Shown here in pieces: positions 18,881-27,634 of a stretch of DNA of 64,000 bases. The DNA is taken from positions 1 to 64,000 of the forward strand of contig WOYY01000025.1 in the NCBI GenBank assembly GCA_011620555.1. The letters are read 5' to 3'. The position numbers were made by a program, and so were the translations under genes. The DNA comes from Anaerolineaceae bacterium (GTDB lineage: Bacteria; Chloroflexota; Anaerolineae; Anaerolineales; Anaerolineaceae). The notes beneath the pieces are model-generated. The model was given only the letters and a program-made list of their open reading frames with translations. It was not told where the DNA came from and did no database searches. Every line of letters starts with the position of its first letter. Position 1 is the stretch's first letter.

Positions 18881-20479
18881 ATGAAAATCTTCCATAACGC
18901 CCACATCTATGCGCCCGGATTCCCCGGTGCGACGGCCCTGGCGCTCTCACAGGGACAGATCGTCTCGGTTGGGACAGACTCAGAAATTCTGGATGCCTTC
19001 CCCCTGGCAGAGGAAAAGGTCGATCTCAGGGGCTATACACTCTGGCCCGGGTTGACGGACGCCCACGTCCACCTGCGGCACCTGGCAGCAAGCCGCGCCA
19101 TCGTGGACTGCGAAACCGCGACCCGCGCGGAATGCCTGGAGCGGATTGATGCGGCCGCAGGGGAGCTGCCCCCAGGGGCTTGGATCCGCGGCCACGGCTG
19201 GAACCACAACGCATGGCCGGAGGGCCTTGGCACGGCGGAACTCCTGGACGGGGTCAGCCACGGCCATCCCGCCTACCTTTCCGCCAAATCCCTCCATATC
19301 GGCTGGGCCAACAGCCAGGCGCTCGCCCTGGCGGGGCTGACGGATTCCACACCCGACCCCGAAAGCGGCATCCTCCAACGGGATGCCCAGGGGCATCTGA
19401 CCGGGATCTTATACGAGGCCGAGGCCGTCAACCTGATCCTGGACGCAATCCCGGAGCTGACCCCTGAGGTTCTAAAACAGCAAATCCAATCATTAATCCT
19501 GGAACTCTGGTCGCTCGGGCTGGTCGGTGTGCACGACTTTGACGGCATCGATTGCTGGCTGGCCCTGCAAAGCCTGCACCAGCAGGGTGAACTCAAATTC
19601 CGCATCCGCAAGAGCGTGCCCTATGACCACCTGGATGACTTCATCCAGGCCGGGCTGCGCACCAACTCTGGGGATGATTTCCTCCAAATCGGCAGCGTGA
19701 AACTCTTCTCTGATGGCGCTCTGGGGTCGCAGACGGCCGCCATGCTCGCCCCCTTTGAAGCCAGCCAGAGCACGGGCGCCCTGCTGCTGACCGAAGATGA
19801 GATCCTCGAAATCGGCAGGAAGACCGGAAGCAACGGGCTTTCGCTGGCCATCCACGCCATCGGCGACCGGGCGAATCGGGTCGTCCTCAATGCCTATGCG
19901 AAGTTAAGAGCTTTTGAAGAGGAAAAACGCCTGCCCCGCTTCAAGCACCGGATCGAACATGTCCAGATCATCTCCAGTGAGGACCTCCCCCGCCTGGCAG
20001 AGCTGGGCATCGTCGCATCCGTCCAGCCCGTCCATGCGCCTTCGGATAGGGACATGGCGGATCAATTCCTCGGCCTGCGGGCCGAATGGGCTTACGCCTA
20101 TCAGTCCCTCAAACGCACGGGAGCCGAGATGGTCTTCGGCTCCGATGCGCCGGTCGAACCGGTCAATCCCTTCCACGGCCTGCACGCCGCGGTCACGCGC
20201 CGGCGGCTGGATGGCACGCCAGGGCCGGATGGCTGGCACCCGCAGGAGCGGCTGGCGCTAGCGGAAGCCCTGGAGGGCTTTTCCTGGGCGCCCGCCCGGA
20301 TCTCGGGCCGCGGTGACCATCTCGGCCGGATCGCCCCCGGCGCGGCGGCGGACCTCATCCTGCTCAAAACCGACCCTTTCACTCTTGACCCGCAGGACAT
20401 TGGGGCGATCAACCCCCTTGCAACGATGGTCGCTGGGGAATGGGTCTTCCAGCGCCCCGATATAGGTATCGGGATTTGA
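18881..20479 (+). CDS. Amidohydrolase family 3 (YtcJ-like) metal-dependent hydrolase
   Basis: 532-residue amidohydrolase. Seen: the N-terminal small beta domain, metal ligands in GLTDAHVHLRHLA, a later His in AIHAIGDRANR, HRIEHVQII, and the catalytic Asp region GSDAPVEPVNPF, then a C-terminal HLGRIAPGAAADLILL that closes the beta-sandwich. Known: family members hydrolyse exocyclic N-acyl, formamide or cyclic amide bonds. Substrate not predictable. It starts 20 bases after parB and may be read through from it. Confidence 0.9.
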   Translation: MKIFHNAHIYAPGFPGATALALSQGQIVSVGTDSEILDAFPLAEEKVDLRGYTLWPGLTDAHVHLRHLAASRAIVDCETATRAECLERIDAAAGELPPGAWIRGHGWNHNAWPEGLGTAELLDGVSHGHPAYLSAKSLHIGWANSQALALAGLTDSTPDPESGILQRDAQGHLTGILYEAEAVNLILDAIPELTPEVLKQQIQSLILELWSLGLVGVHDFDGIDCWLALQSLHQQGELKFRIRKSVPYDHLDDFIQAGLRTNSGDDFLQIGSVKLFSDGALGSQTAAMLAPFEASQSTGALLLTEDEILEIGRKTGSNGLSLAIHAIGDRANRVVLNAYAKLRAFEEEKRLPRFKHRIEHVQIISSEDLPRLAELGIVASVQPVHAPSDRDMADQFLGLRAEWAYAYQSLKRTGAEMVFGSDAPVEPVNPFHGLHAAVTRRRLDGTPGPDGWHPQERLALAEALEGFSWAPARISGRGDHLGRIAPGAAADLILLKTDPFTLDPQDIGAINPLATMVAGEWVFQRPDIGIGI

Positions 20480-20591
20480 TACCCGAAAGCAATATAATGA
20501 TTAAGAATTTTGGGAATCAGCTATAATTAGCGTTACCGGTTCTCCAAACCTTCTACCGGTCAAAATTATTGTAGGTGAGTCAAAATAATCC

Positions 20592-21254
20592 ATGGGCCAG
20601 ATTCCAGAAGAACTCCACGAAAAGATCAAAACCATCCGGATGTCGCTTCATTTCAGCATCCATGACTGCGCCAAACTGATCGGCATTTCCCAGGGGAGTT
20701 ACCTCGCATTTGAAAATGGCGAACAGTACCTCTCGTTGCCCGATTTGGAAATCCTGGCTCTCTATTTCGGCCTGCCCCTTGAGGCTTTCTTCAAAGATCA
20801 CTCTCATAGGCTTTATCAATTAACCCTGCTCCAGGACAACATCCGCCCCCAATACCAACAGCTCCGCCAGAAAGTGATCCGGACCCAGCTCGCTCTGGAG
20901 CGCCAGGCCGCCGGCTTTTCACTTGAAGAACTGGAAGAAGCGACCGGCATCTCCCTGGAAGACCTCCGGATTTATGAGGAAGGAGCCGCACCGGTCCCGA
21001 TCGACCACCTTCAAAAGATCTGCCAGCAATTGGGTAAACACCTGGACACCTTCTTCCCGGATGACCGGCAGCTTTCCGAATCGGTTCAAATCCAGCCATT
21101 TTCATTCGCCCAGGACGGCGGAGCAGATCCGCTGGAGGCCGACGGCGAATTGGAGGAGTCCTTTGTGCAGATCCTTTCCAGGCTCAAGGAAATTCCCAAA
21201 TCGGAGCAGGCTGAGATCGCCAGGGACATCCTCAACAAATTGAAACAAGAATGA
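20592..21254 (+). CDS. Transcriptional regulator with two XRE-type HTH domains
   Basis: 220-residue regulator. Seen: a first HTH (about 8-60: KTIRMSLHFSIHDCAKLIGISQGSYLAFENGE) and a second (about 93-145: LERQAAGFSLEELEEATGISLEDLRIYEEG), both of XRE/HTH_3 pattern, then an acidic C-terminal helix pair. The two-HTH form could bind a bipartite operator. Targets unknown. A TATAAT is at 20522-20527. The gene is monocistronic, closed by a terminator. Confidence 0.85.
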   Translation: MGQIPEELHEKIKTIRMSLHFSIHDCAKLIGISQGSYLAFENGEQYLSLPDLEILALYFGLPLEAFFKDHSHRLYQLTLLQDNIRPQYQQLRQKVIRTQLALERQAAGFSLEELEEATGISLEDLRIYEEGAAPVPIDHLQKICQQLGKHLDTFFPDDRQLSESVQIQPFSFAQDGGADPLEADGELEESFVQILSRLKEIPKSEQAEIARDILNKLKQE

Positions 21255-21279
21255 ACGGGTAACCAGCCCGTTCTTTTTA
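21254..21279 (+). terminator. Intrinsic terminator after the XRE regulator
   Basis: AACGGG-taaccag-CCCGTT followed by CTTTTTAT, overlapping the stop codon of the regulator. Confidence 0.8.
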
Positions 21280-21324
21280 TCTCCCGCATTTTTCGGGTAT
21301 AACTGAGATGGTAAAGAGGTGACC

Positions 21325-22194
21325 ATGCTTCGAGACAAACCTTCAGCTATGAATTCTCCTACAACCATTGAAGCGACGCCCGCCGAATCCACCCAGCTGG
21401 CGGACTTCCTCAGCCAAAACATCCTGACGCACCGCCATTTGGATTGGTTTTCCTCTCTGGATTGGATCGGCCATCCCCCTTATTTGATCGAATTGAACGG
21501 CGAAGAAATCCAGGCCGCCTTATGCGCTGCGCCCGAAAATGCAAAAGCCGCCTGGATTCGTCTCTTCGCCGTCTGCAAGACGGTGGACGCCGCCCTCCCT
21601 TGGAAAAGGATGCTGCCCCAGGCCGTCAGCCAGCTGCAGGAGATGGGGGTCAGCCAACTGGCAACCCTCGTCCTCCATCCCTGGTTCGAGGCCCTGGTGG
21701 AAAAATCGGGATTTCGGAACCGCCAAAACATCGTCGTGATGGAATGGCAGGGGGAGTTTCCCAAACGGAAGAACCTGAACAATGACATCATCCTCCGCCC
21801 GATGCACGAGGACGATCTGCCCGAGGTCATGCGGATTGACCATGCAGCTTTTCCCCCGCTTTGGCAAAATTCGCTGGAAGGCCTGACCAAGGCCTTCGGC
21901 CAGACGGGGATCAGCACGGTTGCTACCCTGGATGGGGAGATTGTAGGCTATCAGATCAGCACCACAATGACAATCTATGGCCATCTCGCCCGGCTGGCGG
22001 TTGCCCCCCTCCACCAGCGCAAGGGGATCGCCTTCACGCTCGTCCACGACCTGTTGAAACAACTTGAGCGGCTCGGCTTCTGGCGGATTACCGTAAACAC
22101 CCAATCGGACAATGCATCCTCCGCCAGGCTCTATCAGGGTTTGAAGTTTCGCCGGACAGGGGAAGAAATCAAAGTCTTCGAAATGGACCTCTGA
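21325..22194 (+). CDS. GNAT-family N-acetyltransferase
   Basis: About 289 residues with a C-terminal GNAT domain (about 155-285). Seen: motif A LARLAVAPLHQRKGIAFTLVHDLL, which holds the acetyl-CoA pyrophosphate loop, and NASSARLYQGLKFRRTGEE near the end. The N-terminal half (about 15-150) resembles a degenerate second GNAT fold. The track begins at a GTG (21319), but the ATG at 21325 has AGAGGTGA at correct spacing. Substrate unknown. Confidence 0.85.
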   Translation: MLRDKPSAMNSPTTIEATPAESTQLADFLSQNILTHRHLDWFSSLDWIGHPPYLIELNGEEIQAALCAAPENAKAAWIRLFAVCKTVDAALPWKRMLPQAVSQLQEMGVSQLATLVLHPWFEALVEKSGFRNRQNIVVMEWQGEFPKRKNLNNDIILRPMHEDDLPEVMRIDHAAFPPLWQNSLEGLTKAFGQTGISTVATLDGEIVGYQISTTMTIYGHLARLAVAPLHQRKGIAFTLVHDLLKQLERLGFWRITVNTQSDNASSARLYQGLKFRRTGEEIKVFEMDL

Positions 22195-22301
22195 CCCCCC
22201 TTTTATATTCCAAAACAAGAAAACCAATGCGGCCTCTTTGCTAGACAAACCATCCCACTTATGGCAAAATCAATACCGTCAGATCGCTTAAGGAGGCAAA
22301 G

Positions 22302-22970
22302 TTGAGCACGAATTTGAACAAACGGGAATTGCTGCGCCAAAAACGCATCCAGCAAAAGAAACGCAATATCACCACAGCCGTGCTCATCGCAGCCGCGGCC
22401 CTCATCCTGGTCCTGGCGCTTGTCATCCTCCCCAATATCCTCCTGAACCTCTCGCACGGTCTGGGAAGTCCGGGCTTCCCCATTGGCGACCCCGACGCCC
22501 CGGTCACGGTCTATGAATTCTCCAGCTACACCTGCAGCCATTGCTATGATTTCAACGAAAACGCCGCCAAAGCCTTCATCGCGAATTACGTTGACACCGG
22601 CAAGGTCTACTTCAAGTACGTGAACCTGCCGTCCGACAGCGAGGACTCCCTCCTGGCAGCCAAAGCCTCCTACTGTGCGGCCGCGCAGGAGAAATTCTAC
22701 GACTACAAAGACCAGCTCTTCACCTATGCCAGCGTCACGGACGGCTTCAGCGAAACCAACCTGATCCAGTACGCCAGCCTGGCGGGTCTGGATAGGGAGG
22801 CCTTTGAAACCTGCCTGGCGAGTGACAAATATACAACCGCCTATAGGCAGGATATCCAATTTGCGTCCCAGAACGGCGTCAACGCAACGCCGACTTTCCT
22901 GGTTAACGGCCAGGAGCTGGTCGGCGCCAGCGAACTGGAAGCAGCCGTCGAGAAATATCTCAACAATTAA
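22302..22970 (+). CDS. Membrane-anchored DsbA-like thioredoxin-fold protein
   Basis: 222-residue thiol-disulfide oxidoreductase of the Thioredoxin_4/DsbA type, anchored by one N-terminal transmembrane helix (about 24-48) with the catalytic domain outside the cell membrane. Seen: the redox site YTCSHCYDF (CSHC), the cis-Pro loop NATPTFLVNG, and a helical insert between them. The TTG start is supported by AAGGAGG 5 bases upstream. Inference: disulfide formation or isomerisation in exported proteins; a VKOR-type partner is not in the window. Confidence 0.9.
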   Translation: MSTNLNKRELLRQKRIQQKKRNITTAVLIAAAALILVLALVILPNILLNLSHGLGSPGFPIGDPDAPVTVYEFSSYTCSHCYDFNENAAKAFIANYVDTGKVYFKYVNLPSDSEDSLLAAKASYCAAAQEKFYDYKDQLFTYASVTDGFSETNLIQYASLAGLDREAFETCLASDKYTTAYRQDIQFASQNGVNATPTFLVNGQELVGASELEAAVEKYLNN

Positions 22971-22997
22971 ATTGAAATCCCATTAAGTTGGAAGAAC

Positions 22998-23030
22998 AAC
23001 AGGCCCTCTCCGTTGGGAGGTCCTGTTTTT
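22998..23030 (+). terminator. Intrinsic terminator after the DsbA-like gene
   Basis: ACAGGCCCTCTCC-gtt-GGGAGGTCCTGT pairs with one mismatch and is followed by TTTTTATAAT. It lies between convergent genes. Confidence 0.8.
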
Positions 23031-23075
23031 ATAATCCCCCGAAGTTGGGAGGTCCTGTTTTTATAATCCCCCGAA
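23012..23075 (+). repeat. Tandem duplication of 32 bp
   Basis: GTTGGGAGGTCCTGTTTTTA... occurs twice back to back (23012-23043 and 23044-23075), apparently identical. The unit includes the 3' arm and T-run of the terminator. The second unit also includes the last codons and stop of the convergent DUF554 gene. Confidence 0.9.
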
Positions 23076-23777
23076 GAAGCGTTCGAGCACCCAAACGATC
23101 AGAGGCGTGATCAACAAGGCCGGCAGGAAACTGCCCGTGCGGATCTTTTTAATCTCCAGCAAACTCGATAGCGCGATTGCCATCAGGATCAATCCCCCCA
23201 CCGCCGTCATCTCGCTCATCATGGCGGTCGAAAAGAACTGGCTGAAGAAACCCGCCAGGAGCGTGATCGCGCCCTGATAAACCAGAATGGAAAGGGCAGA
23301 GAAAACCACGCCGATCCCCAGAGAAGAGGCAAAAGCGATGGAGGCAAACCCATCCAGCACCGCCTTGATCGCCAACATCTCGAAATTGCCGGTCAGCCCG
23401 TCCTGGATGGAGCCAAGGATGGCAATCGGGCCGATCACGAAAACCAGCGAAGCCGTGACAAAGCCCTCCACAAACAGCAAATCATGCCCATCCTCCCTGT
23501 CCCTAGGCATCAATTTTTGCCGCAGGAGGATTCCCAGCTTTTCCAGGCCCTCTTCAATCTTCCACCATTCCCCAAGGAGCGCACCGATCAGCAAGCCGCC
23601 GAGGGGCACCATCGGGTTGGCGGTGTCGATAAAAGTCATCAGACCATACCCAAAAGTGAAAAGGCCGAGGCCGGCAACGATCGTGCTGCGCAGCTTTTCG
23701 GATAAACGGGAGCCGATCCCCACCCCAATGACCGAACCCAGGACAATCGTGCCAACATTAATCAACGTACCGATCAA
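23061..23777 (-). CDS. DUF554 family membrane protein
   Basis: 238-residue integral membrane protein. Seen: N-terminal MIGTLINVGTIVLGSVIG and about seven hydrophobic segments with Gly-rich loops, as in the DUF554/YdfK family. Function of the family is not established; a transport role is suspected. Its last codons (RFFGGL) fall inside the second copy of a 32-bp tandem repeat. It starts 3 bases after the stop of the upstream cobalamin adenosyltransferase gene, so they form one operon. Confidence 0.88.
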   Translation of the reverse strand: MIGTLINVGTIVLGSVIGVGIGSRLSEKLRSTIVAGLGLFTFGYGLMTFIDTANPMVPLGGLLIGALLGEWWKIEEGLEKLGILLRQKLMPRDREDGHDLLFVEGFVTASLVFVIGPIAILGSIQDGLTGNFEMLAIKAVLDGFASIAFASSLGIGVVFSALSILVYQGAITLLAGFFSQFFSTAMMSEMTAVGGLILMAIALSSLLEIKKIRTGSFLPALLITPLIVWVLERFFGGL

Positions 23778-23780
23778 GGA

Positions 23781-24329
23781 TTATGCCTCTTTCACCAGCT
23801 GAACGCCATTGCCGGAAGAGCCGGATTCAACCACTTCCATCACGAAAAGCAGAGAAGATAAACGGTTAAGATAAGTCCCCAATTCCGGTTTGGCGATGCC
23901 GCCAGCTTCAAAAAGCTCGACCACCCGGCGTTCCGCCCGGCGGACGACCGTCCGCGCCAGGGAGAGCGCCGCACTGGCCGGGGAAGCGCCAGGAACGATG
24001 AACCCCCTTGGCATCTCGGCCGATGGCTCAAGTTCTTCGATGGCTTTTTCCAAGCCCAGGACCTGGTCCGAAGTGATCAAATCGAACAGGGCGGCATTTT
24101 CAGGTTCCGCCGCCAATTCGCTCATGAGTTGATAAAGTTGTTTTTGGATAGCGAGCAGCTGTTCACCGATCAGGGCAACGGAAGTCAGCGAGCGAGCCAG
24201 GCCAATGGCGGCCGTGGCCTCATCCACAGACCCAACGGCTTCGATCCGCAGGGAAGCTTTGGAAATCCGCCCCTTCCCCAGATAGCCGGTATCGCCAGAA
24301 TCGCCCTGCCCCGTGTAGAATGGCGCCAC
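23781..24329 (-). CDS. Cob(I)alamin adenosyltransferase, PduO type
   Basis: Transfers the 5'-deoxyadenosyl group from ATP to cob(I)alamin to make adenosylcobalamin. Seen: the N-terminal ATP-binding signature YTGQGDSGDTGYLGKGRISK, AVGSVDEATAAIG, and the C-terminal RAERRVVEL..LNRLSSLLFVMEV. The track ORF starts at 24416 inside the upstream gene, but the family motif begins right after the GTG at 24329 (VAPFYTGQG), which has a G-rich Shine-Dalgarno-like run and sits 12 bases after the previous stop. 182 residues is normal for the family. Confidence 0.92.
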   Translation of the reverse strand: MAPFYTGQGDSGDTGYLGKGRISKASLRIEAVGSVDEATAAIGLARSLTSVALIGEQLLAIQKQLYQLMSELAAEPENAALFDLITSDQVLGLEKAIEELEPSAEMPRGFIVPGASPASAALSLARTVVRRAERRVVELFEAGGIAKPELGTYLNRLSSLLFVMEVVESGSSGNGVQLVKEA

Positions 24330-24340
24330 TTTTTCCCCCC

Positions 24341-26050
24341 CTATTCCGCCGGTGTCGGCTCTTCTGCTGTTCCCTCCACCGCAGCCCCATCCGTGCGGCC
24401 GGAGAGAATATACCATTCCTGAACGTTATTGAACCGGTCCGCCGATTCAAAAATCGGCCCAAAGTTGATTCCCTTGATATCCGACGTGATCGCGTAGGTG
24501 TAGACGGGGTAGAACAAAGGCAGCGAGGGCAGATCGCGCATGAACAGGACCTGGAAGTTTTTGTAGAGCCGCTCGCGCTCGGCCAGATCCACGGAAATCC
24601 GGGCCTGCTCCAGGAACTCACTCGCCGAGCGGTTGTCCCAATCGGCATAATTTTGCCCGTTGCCGATCTGCGCCTGTCCCCAGAAGGGATATGGGTCGGG
24701 GTCGGGCGAACGGGTGAGATTGATATCCACCAGGGCAGCCTGGTAATTTCGAGCCGTCAGGTCGGCCAAAACCTCGTCATAAGGTTTGGCTTCCAGGGTC
24801 ACTTTGACGCCCAGCGCTTCCCAGCCCTGCTGGATATATCCGGCAATTGCGGCATGTTCCGGTGTATCCGGATAAAGCAAATTCAGAGCAATCTCCAGGC
24901 CTTCCTTGGTTGTATAGGATAAAGTTTCCTCATTCCAGATCGCGCCGGTGGCCGCAAAGAGTTCCTTGGCCTGAGCCAGATTATAGGGGATCTTTTCGAG
25001 GTCCGTGTAATAGGCCCAGGTGCTGGGCATGATCGGTCCATTGGCCTGGATCGCCTGCCCGCCATAGACTTTCTCGATGATCAGGTCGCGGTCGATGGCA
25101 GCCAGTAAAGCCCTGCGGAGATCCGCATTTTGGAGGAACCCCACCTCGTTATTATCCAGATTGAGATAGGTGATAGTCAGAATGGGTTCCCGAGCCGTAT
25201 AAATCGAGAGGTTCGGGTCCGCCAGGACAGCGGACAGGATCGAGGGATCAACTTCGCCCAGGCCCTCCACAATGCCGTCCTGATAGGCCGCATAAGCCGC
25301 CTCAGAAGAAGGATAATAGCGGAAGATGACCTCGTCCAGATAGGGCCGGCCTATATAGTAAGCGTCAAAGGCTTCCATCACCACGCCGACAATTTCATCA
25401 TTCTCAACCAGCAGCCTTTGGAACTTGAACGGTCCGGTCCCCACCGGGGCTAGGTTGAAGGGATCATCAATCAGTTCTTCCAGGCCCTTGCCGGCCAGAA
25501 GGTGTTCCGGCAGGATGCCAAAGGTTAGGTAATCGAGGAAGGGCGCAAAGGCTTCCGGCAGCAGAAACTGGAGCTGATATTCGGAAAGCTGAACCACCTG
25601 CACCTCAGCCCAGAAGTTCTGCAGGTCCTGCGGGACCAAGCCGTGGCCGCTCTGCAGTAGCCCGATGGTGTACATCACATCGTTGGAGGAGAAGGGTTCA
25701 CCATCATGCCAGTAAACGTCCGTCCGCAGGCTGAAGTTGTAAGTCGTGCCGTCCTGAGAAACGCCCCAGGATTCCGCCAGGTCAGCCTGGGGGATGCCTT
25801 GCGAGTCAAACTTGACCAGACCATCAAAAAGCAGCTTATCCACAGCATGATCCGGAGGATTGTAAATATCCAGGAAAGGATTAAGGCGCAGGAAATCGCC
25901 AACCAAGGCTTCAGTGTACACGCCGCCTGTGATCGGCGCCGGTGTGGATTCCACTTCCTGACCGGGGCTAACCTGCTGGAGGATCAGGAGGACCCCCACA
26001 ACCAGACCAGTGATCAATATGATGAGTAACTGCCATCTGAATTTTTTCAT
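24341..26050 (-). CDS. ABC transporter substrate-binding protein, family 5 (peptide/nickel type)
   Basis: 569-residue extracytoplasmic binding protein. Seen: an N-terminal signal anchor (LLIILITGLVVGVLLIL), a family-5 start GGVYTEALVGDFLRLNPFL, YNFSLRTDVYWHDGEPFSSNDV, and long lobes typical of OppA/DppA relatives. There is no lipobox Cys, so it may be anchored by the helix. No permease or ATPase gene is next to it; the cobalamin adenosyltransferase follows 12 bases later. Ligand unknown; peptides are the most common. Confidence 0.9.
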   Translation of the reverse strand: MKKFRWQLLIILITGLVVGVLLILQQVSPGQEVESTPAPITGGVYTEALVGDFLRLNPFLDIYNPPDHAVDKLLFDGLVKFDSQGIPQADLAESWGVSQDGTTYNFSLRTDVYWHDGEPFSSNDVMYTIGLLQSGHGLVPQDLQNFWAEVQVVQLSEYQLQFLLPEAFAPFLDYLTFGILPEHLLAGKGLEELIDDPFNLAPVGTGPFKFQRLLVENDEIVGVVMEAFDAYYIGRPYLDEVIFRYYPSSEAAYAAYQDGIVEGLGEVDPSILSAVLADPNLSIYTAREPILTITYLNLDNNEVGFLQNADLRRALLAAIDRDLIIEKVYGGQAIQANGPIMPSTWAYYTDLEKIPYNLAQAKELFAATGAIWNEETLSYTTKEGLEIALNLLYPDTPEHAAIAGYIQQGWEALGVKVTLEAKPYDEVLADLTARNYQAALVDINLTRSPDPDPYPFWGQAQIGNGQNYADWDNRSASEFLEQARISVDLAERERLYKNFQVLFMRDLPSLPLFYPVYTYAITSDIKGINFGPIFESADRFNNVQEWYILSGRTDGAAVEGTAEEPTPAE

Positions 26051-26060
26051 AGTCTTAAGA

Positions 26061-26091
26061 TAAAAGGGGCAACCCTCTTGGCGAGTTGCCC
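26061..26091 (-). terminator. Intrinsic terminator after secG
   Basis: On the minus strand GGGCAAC-tcgccaagagg-GTTGCCC is followed by CTTTTATC. It separates secG from the binding-protein gene. Confidence 0.75.
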
Positions 26092-26145
26092 GATATGTTC
26101 AAGTGAGATTAGAAATTTCGCCAGGTGAATCCAAAACAGCCCGGA

Positions 26146-26379
26146 TTAACCGCCTATTGACATGACGGTAAGCAAGGTCAGGATGAAGAAAACGATGCTT
26201 AAGCCAATCGTGATCCAGAACAAGACCTTCTCGATGCCGCGCCGTTGGGTATAGACGCCGCCGGCATCAAGACCGCCACCCGTCAACCCCCCTAAGCCAA
26301 CACCCTTGCTTTGCAGGATGATGCTCGCGATCAGGGCAATTGACGTTATAATCAGTGCGATACTAAAATAATTTGCCAC
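26146..26379 (-). CDS. secG: Protein translocase subunit SecG
   Basis: 77-residue small membrane subunit of the SecYEG channel. Seen: two transmembrane helices (about 5-22 and 50-72) joined by a Gly-rich loop LQSKGVGLGGLTGGG, the hallmark of SecG. The GTG start is supported by AAGGAGGTTCT. Stand-alone gene with its own terminator, divergent from the PHP gene. Confidence 0.93.
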   Translation of the reverse strand: MANYFSIALIITSIALIASIILQSKGVGLGGLTGGGLDAGGVYTQRRGIEKVLFWITIGLSIVFFILTLLTVMSIGG

Positions 26380-26436
26380 AGAACCTCCTTTTAACTGGAT
26401 TGATTATACCCATAACCTGAAAAAACCGTCAACCCA

Positions 26437-27504
26437 ATGAATGAAATCAAAATCGCTCTCCACATGCACACCCGCTACTCTGATGGCAACGCCAGCCATT
26501 CAGAGCTGACGGCCATTGCCGCCAAGGCCGGTTTGGATGGCATCATCACCACCGATCACAATATCTGGGTCAAGGGCATTGAGGGATATTATGGCGAGGG
26601 CAAAAGCCGGGTGATGCTGCTGGTCGGCGAAGAGGTCCACGACCGGACCTTGGAGCCGCCGGGCAACCACCTGCTGGCCTTCGGCGCCCAAAAGGAACTC
26701 TCGCCTTTTGGCCGGGAGCCGCAGCGCTTGATTGACCAGATCAAAAGGAATGACGGGCTTTCCTTCATCGCCCACCCCATTGAAGACCCGTTGGAGCGCT
26801 TTGGCGAGAAAGCTTTCAGTTGGCGCAATTGGGACGTTCAGCAATTCACCGGCATCGAACTTTGGAACCAGATGAGCGAATTCAAGAGCGTTTCCCCCAC
26901 CCTGCTTTCAGCCGCCATCAACGCGCTCTTCCCAGCCCGGATGACCCTGGGACCGCTGGAACGCACGCTGATCCTATGGGATGAATTAATCGCCAGCCAA
27001 AAGCGGAAGATTGTCGCCGTGGGCGGGGTGGACGCTCACGAATTGGTCAAGAAATTCGGACCTTTCAGGGTCAAGCTCTATCCCTATCTGCACCAGTTCA
27101 AAAGCATCACCACCCACCTGCTGATCCCCAAACCTCTGACCGGGTCCTTCCCGGAGGATCGCCGGATGGTGCTGGACGCCCTCCGCGCAGGTCACTGCTG
27201 GGTTGCCTATGACCTGCCGGCCCGCACCGACGGGTTCCGTTTCCAAGCCGATAACGATGAGGGCACTTTCATGATGGGCGACCGGGTCTTCATCAAACGC
27301 GGCCTGACCCTCCAGATCCGCCTGCCCCAAAAAGCCAACTGCCGCCTGATTAAGGATGGCAAAGTCATCAAACAATGGGAAAACCGCGAAGTCGCCACCC
27401 ACATCACCACCGAACCCGGCGTCTATCGGGCTGAGGCGCTGATCCCCTTCAAGGGCAAAATGCGGGGCTGGATCTTCTCAAACCCCATCTATGCCTGGGC
27501 TTAA
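26437..27504 (+). CDS. PHP-domain metal-dependent phosphoesterase
   Basis: 355-residue PHP protein. Seen: metal ligands in ALHMHTRYSDGNAS, ITTDHN, GEEVHDR, AHPIEDP and GGVDAHELVKKFG, in the order expected of the PHP fold, then a C-terminal beta-rich domain (about 270-355). Related PHP proteins are phosphoesterases acting on nucleotides or sugar phosphates. Exact substrate not recognisable. There is no clear Shine-Dalgarno before the ATG. Confidence 0.88.
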   Translation: MNEIKIALHMHTRYSDGNASHSELTAIAAKAGLDGIITTDHNIWVKGIEGYYGEGKSRVMLLVGEEVHDRTLEPPGNHLLAFGAQKELSPFGREPQRLIDQIKRNDGLSFIAHPIEDPLERFGEKAFSWRNWDVQQFTGIELWNQMSEFKSVSPTLLSAAINALFPARMTLGPLERTLILWDELIASQKRKIVAVGGVDAHELVKKFGPFRVKLYPYLHQFKSITTHLLIPKPLTGSFPEDRRMVLDALRAGHCWVAYDLPARTDGFRFQADNDEGTFMMGDRVFIKRGLTLQIRLPQKANCRLIKDGKVIKQWENREVATHITTEPGVYRAEALIPFKGKMRGWIFSNPIYAWA

Positions 27505-27569
27505 CGCCCACACCTTATATTCACCTGCTTGAATTATTATTAAATAATGACTGATCAAAAAATTCCAAA

Positions 27570-27619
27570 GGCCATCCTGGCAGTGAGAAAGCCACGCGGG
27601 AGGCCAGAATGAGTATAAT
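27570..27619 (+). promoter_or_regulatory. Hairpin and -10 box before the FHA genes
   Basis: A GGCC..TGGC/GCCA..GGCC imperfect hairpin (27570-27605) is followed by a perfect TATAAT (27614-27619), predicting a very short 5' leader of about 9 bases before the ATG at 27635. Whether the hairpin is an operator is unknown. Confidence 0.35.
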
Positions 27620-27634
27620 TACGCTGGATAGATA

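Noticed and set aside
24330-24416. Longer start of the cobalamin adenosyltransferase
   Set aside because: The extra 29 residues overlap the upstream binding-protein gene and do not resemble the family; the GTG at 24329 has a ribosome binding site.
23781-24420. Cobalamin riboswitch near the adenosyltransferase
   Set aside because: The gene is inside an operon with a 12-base gap upstream, and no B12-box-like sequence was seen.
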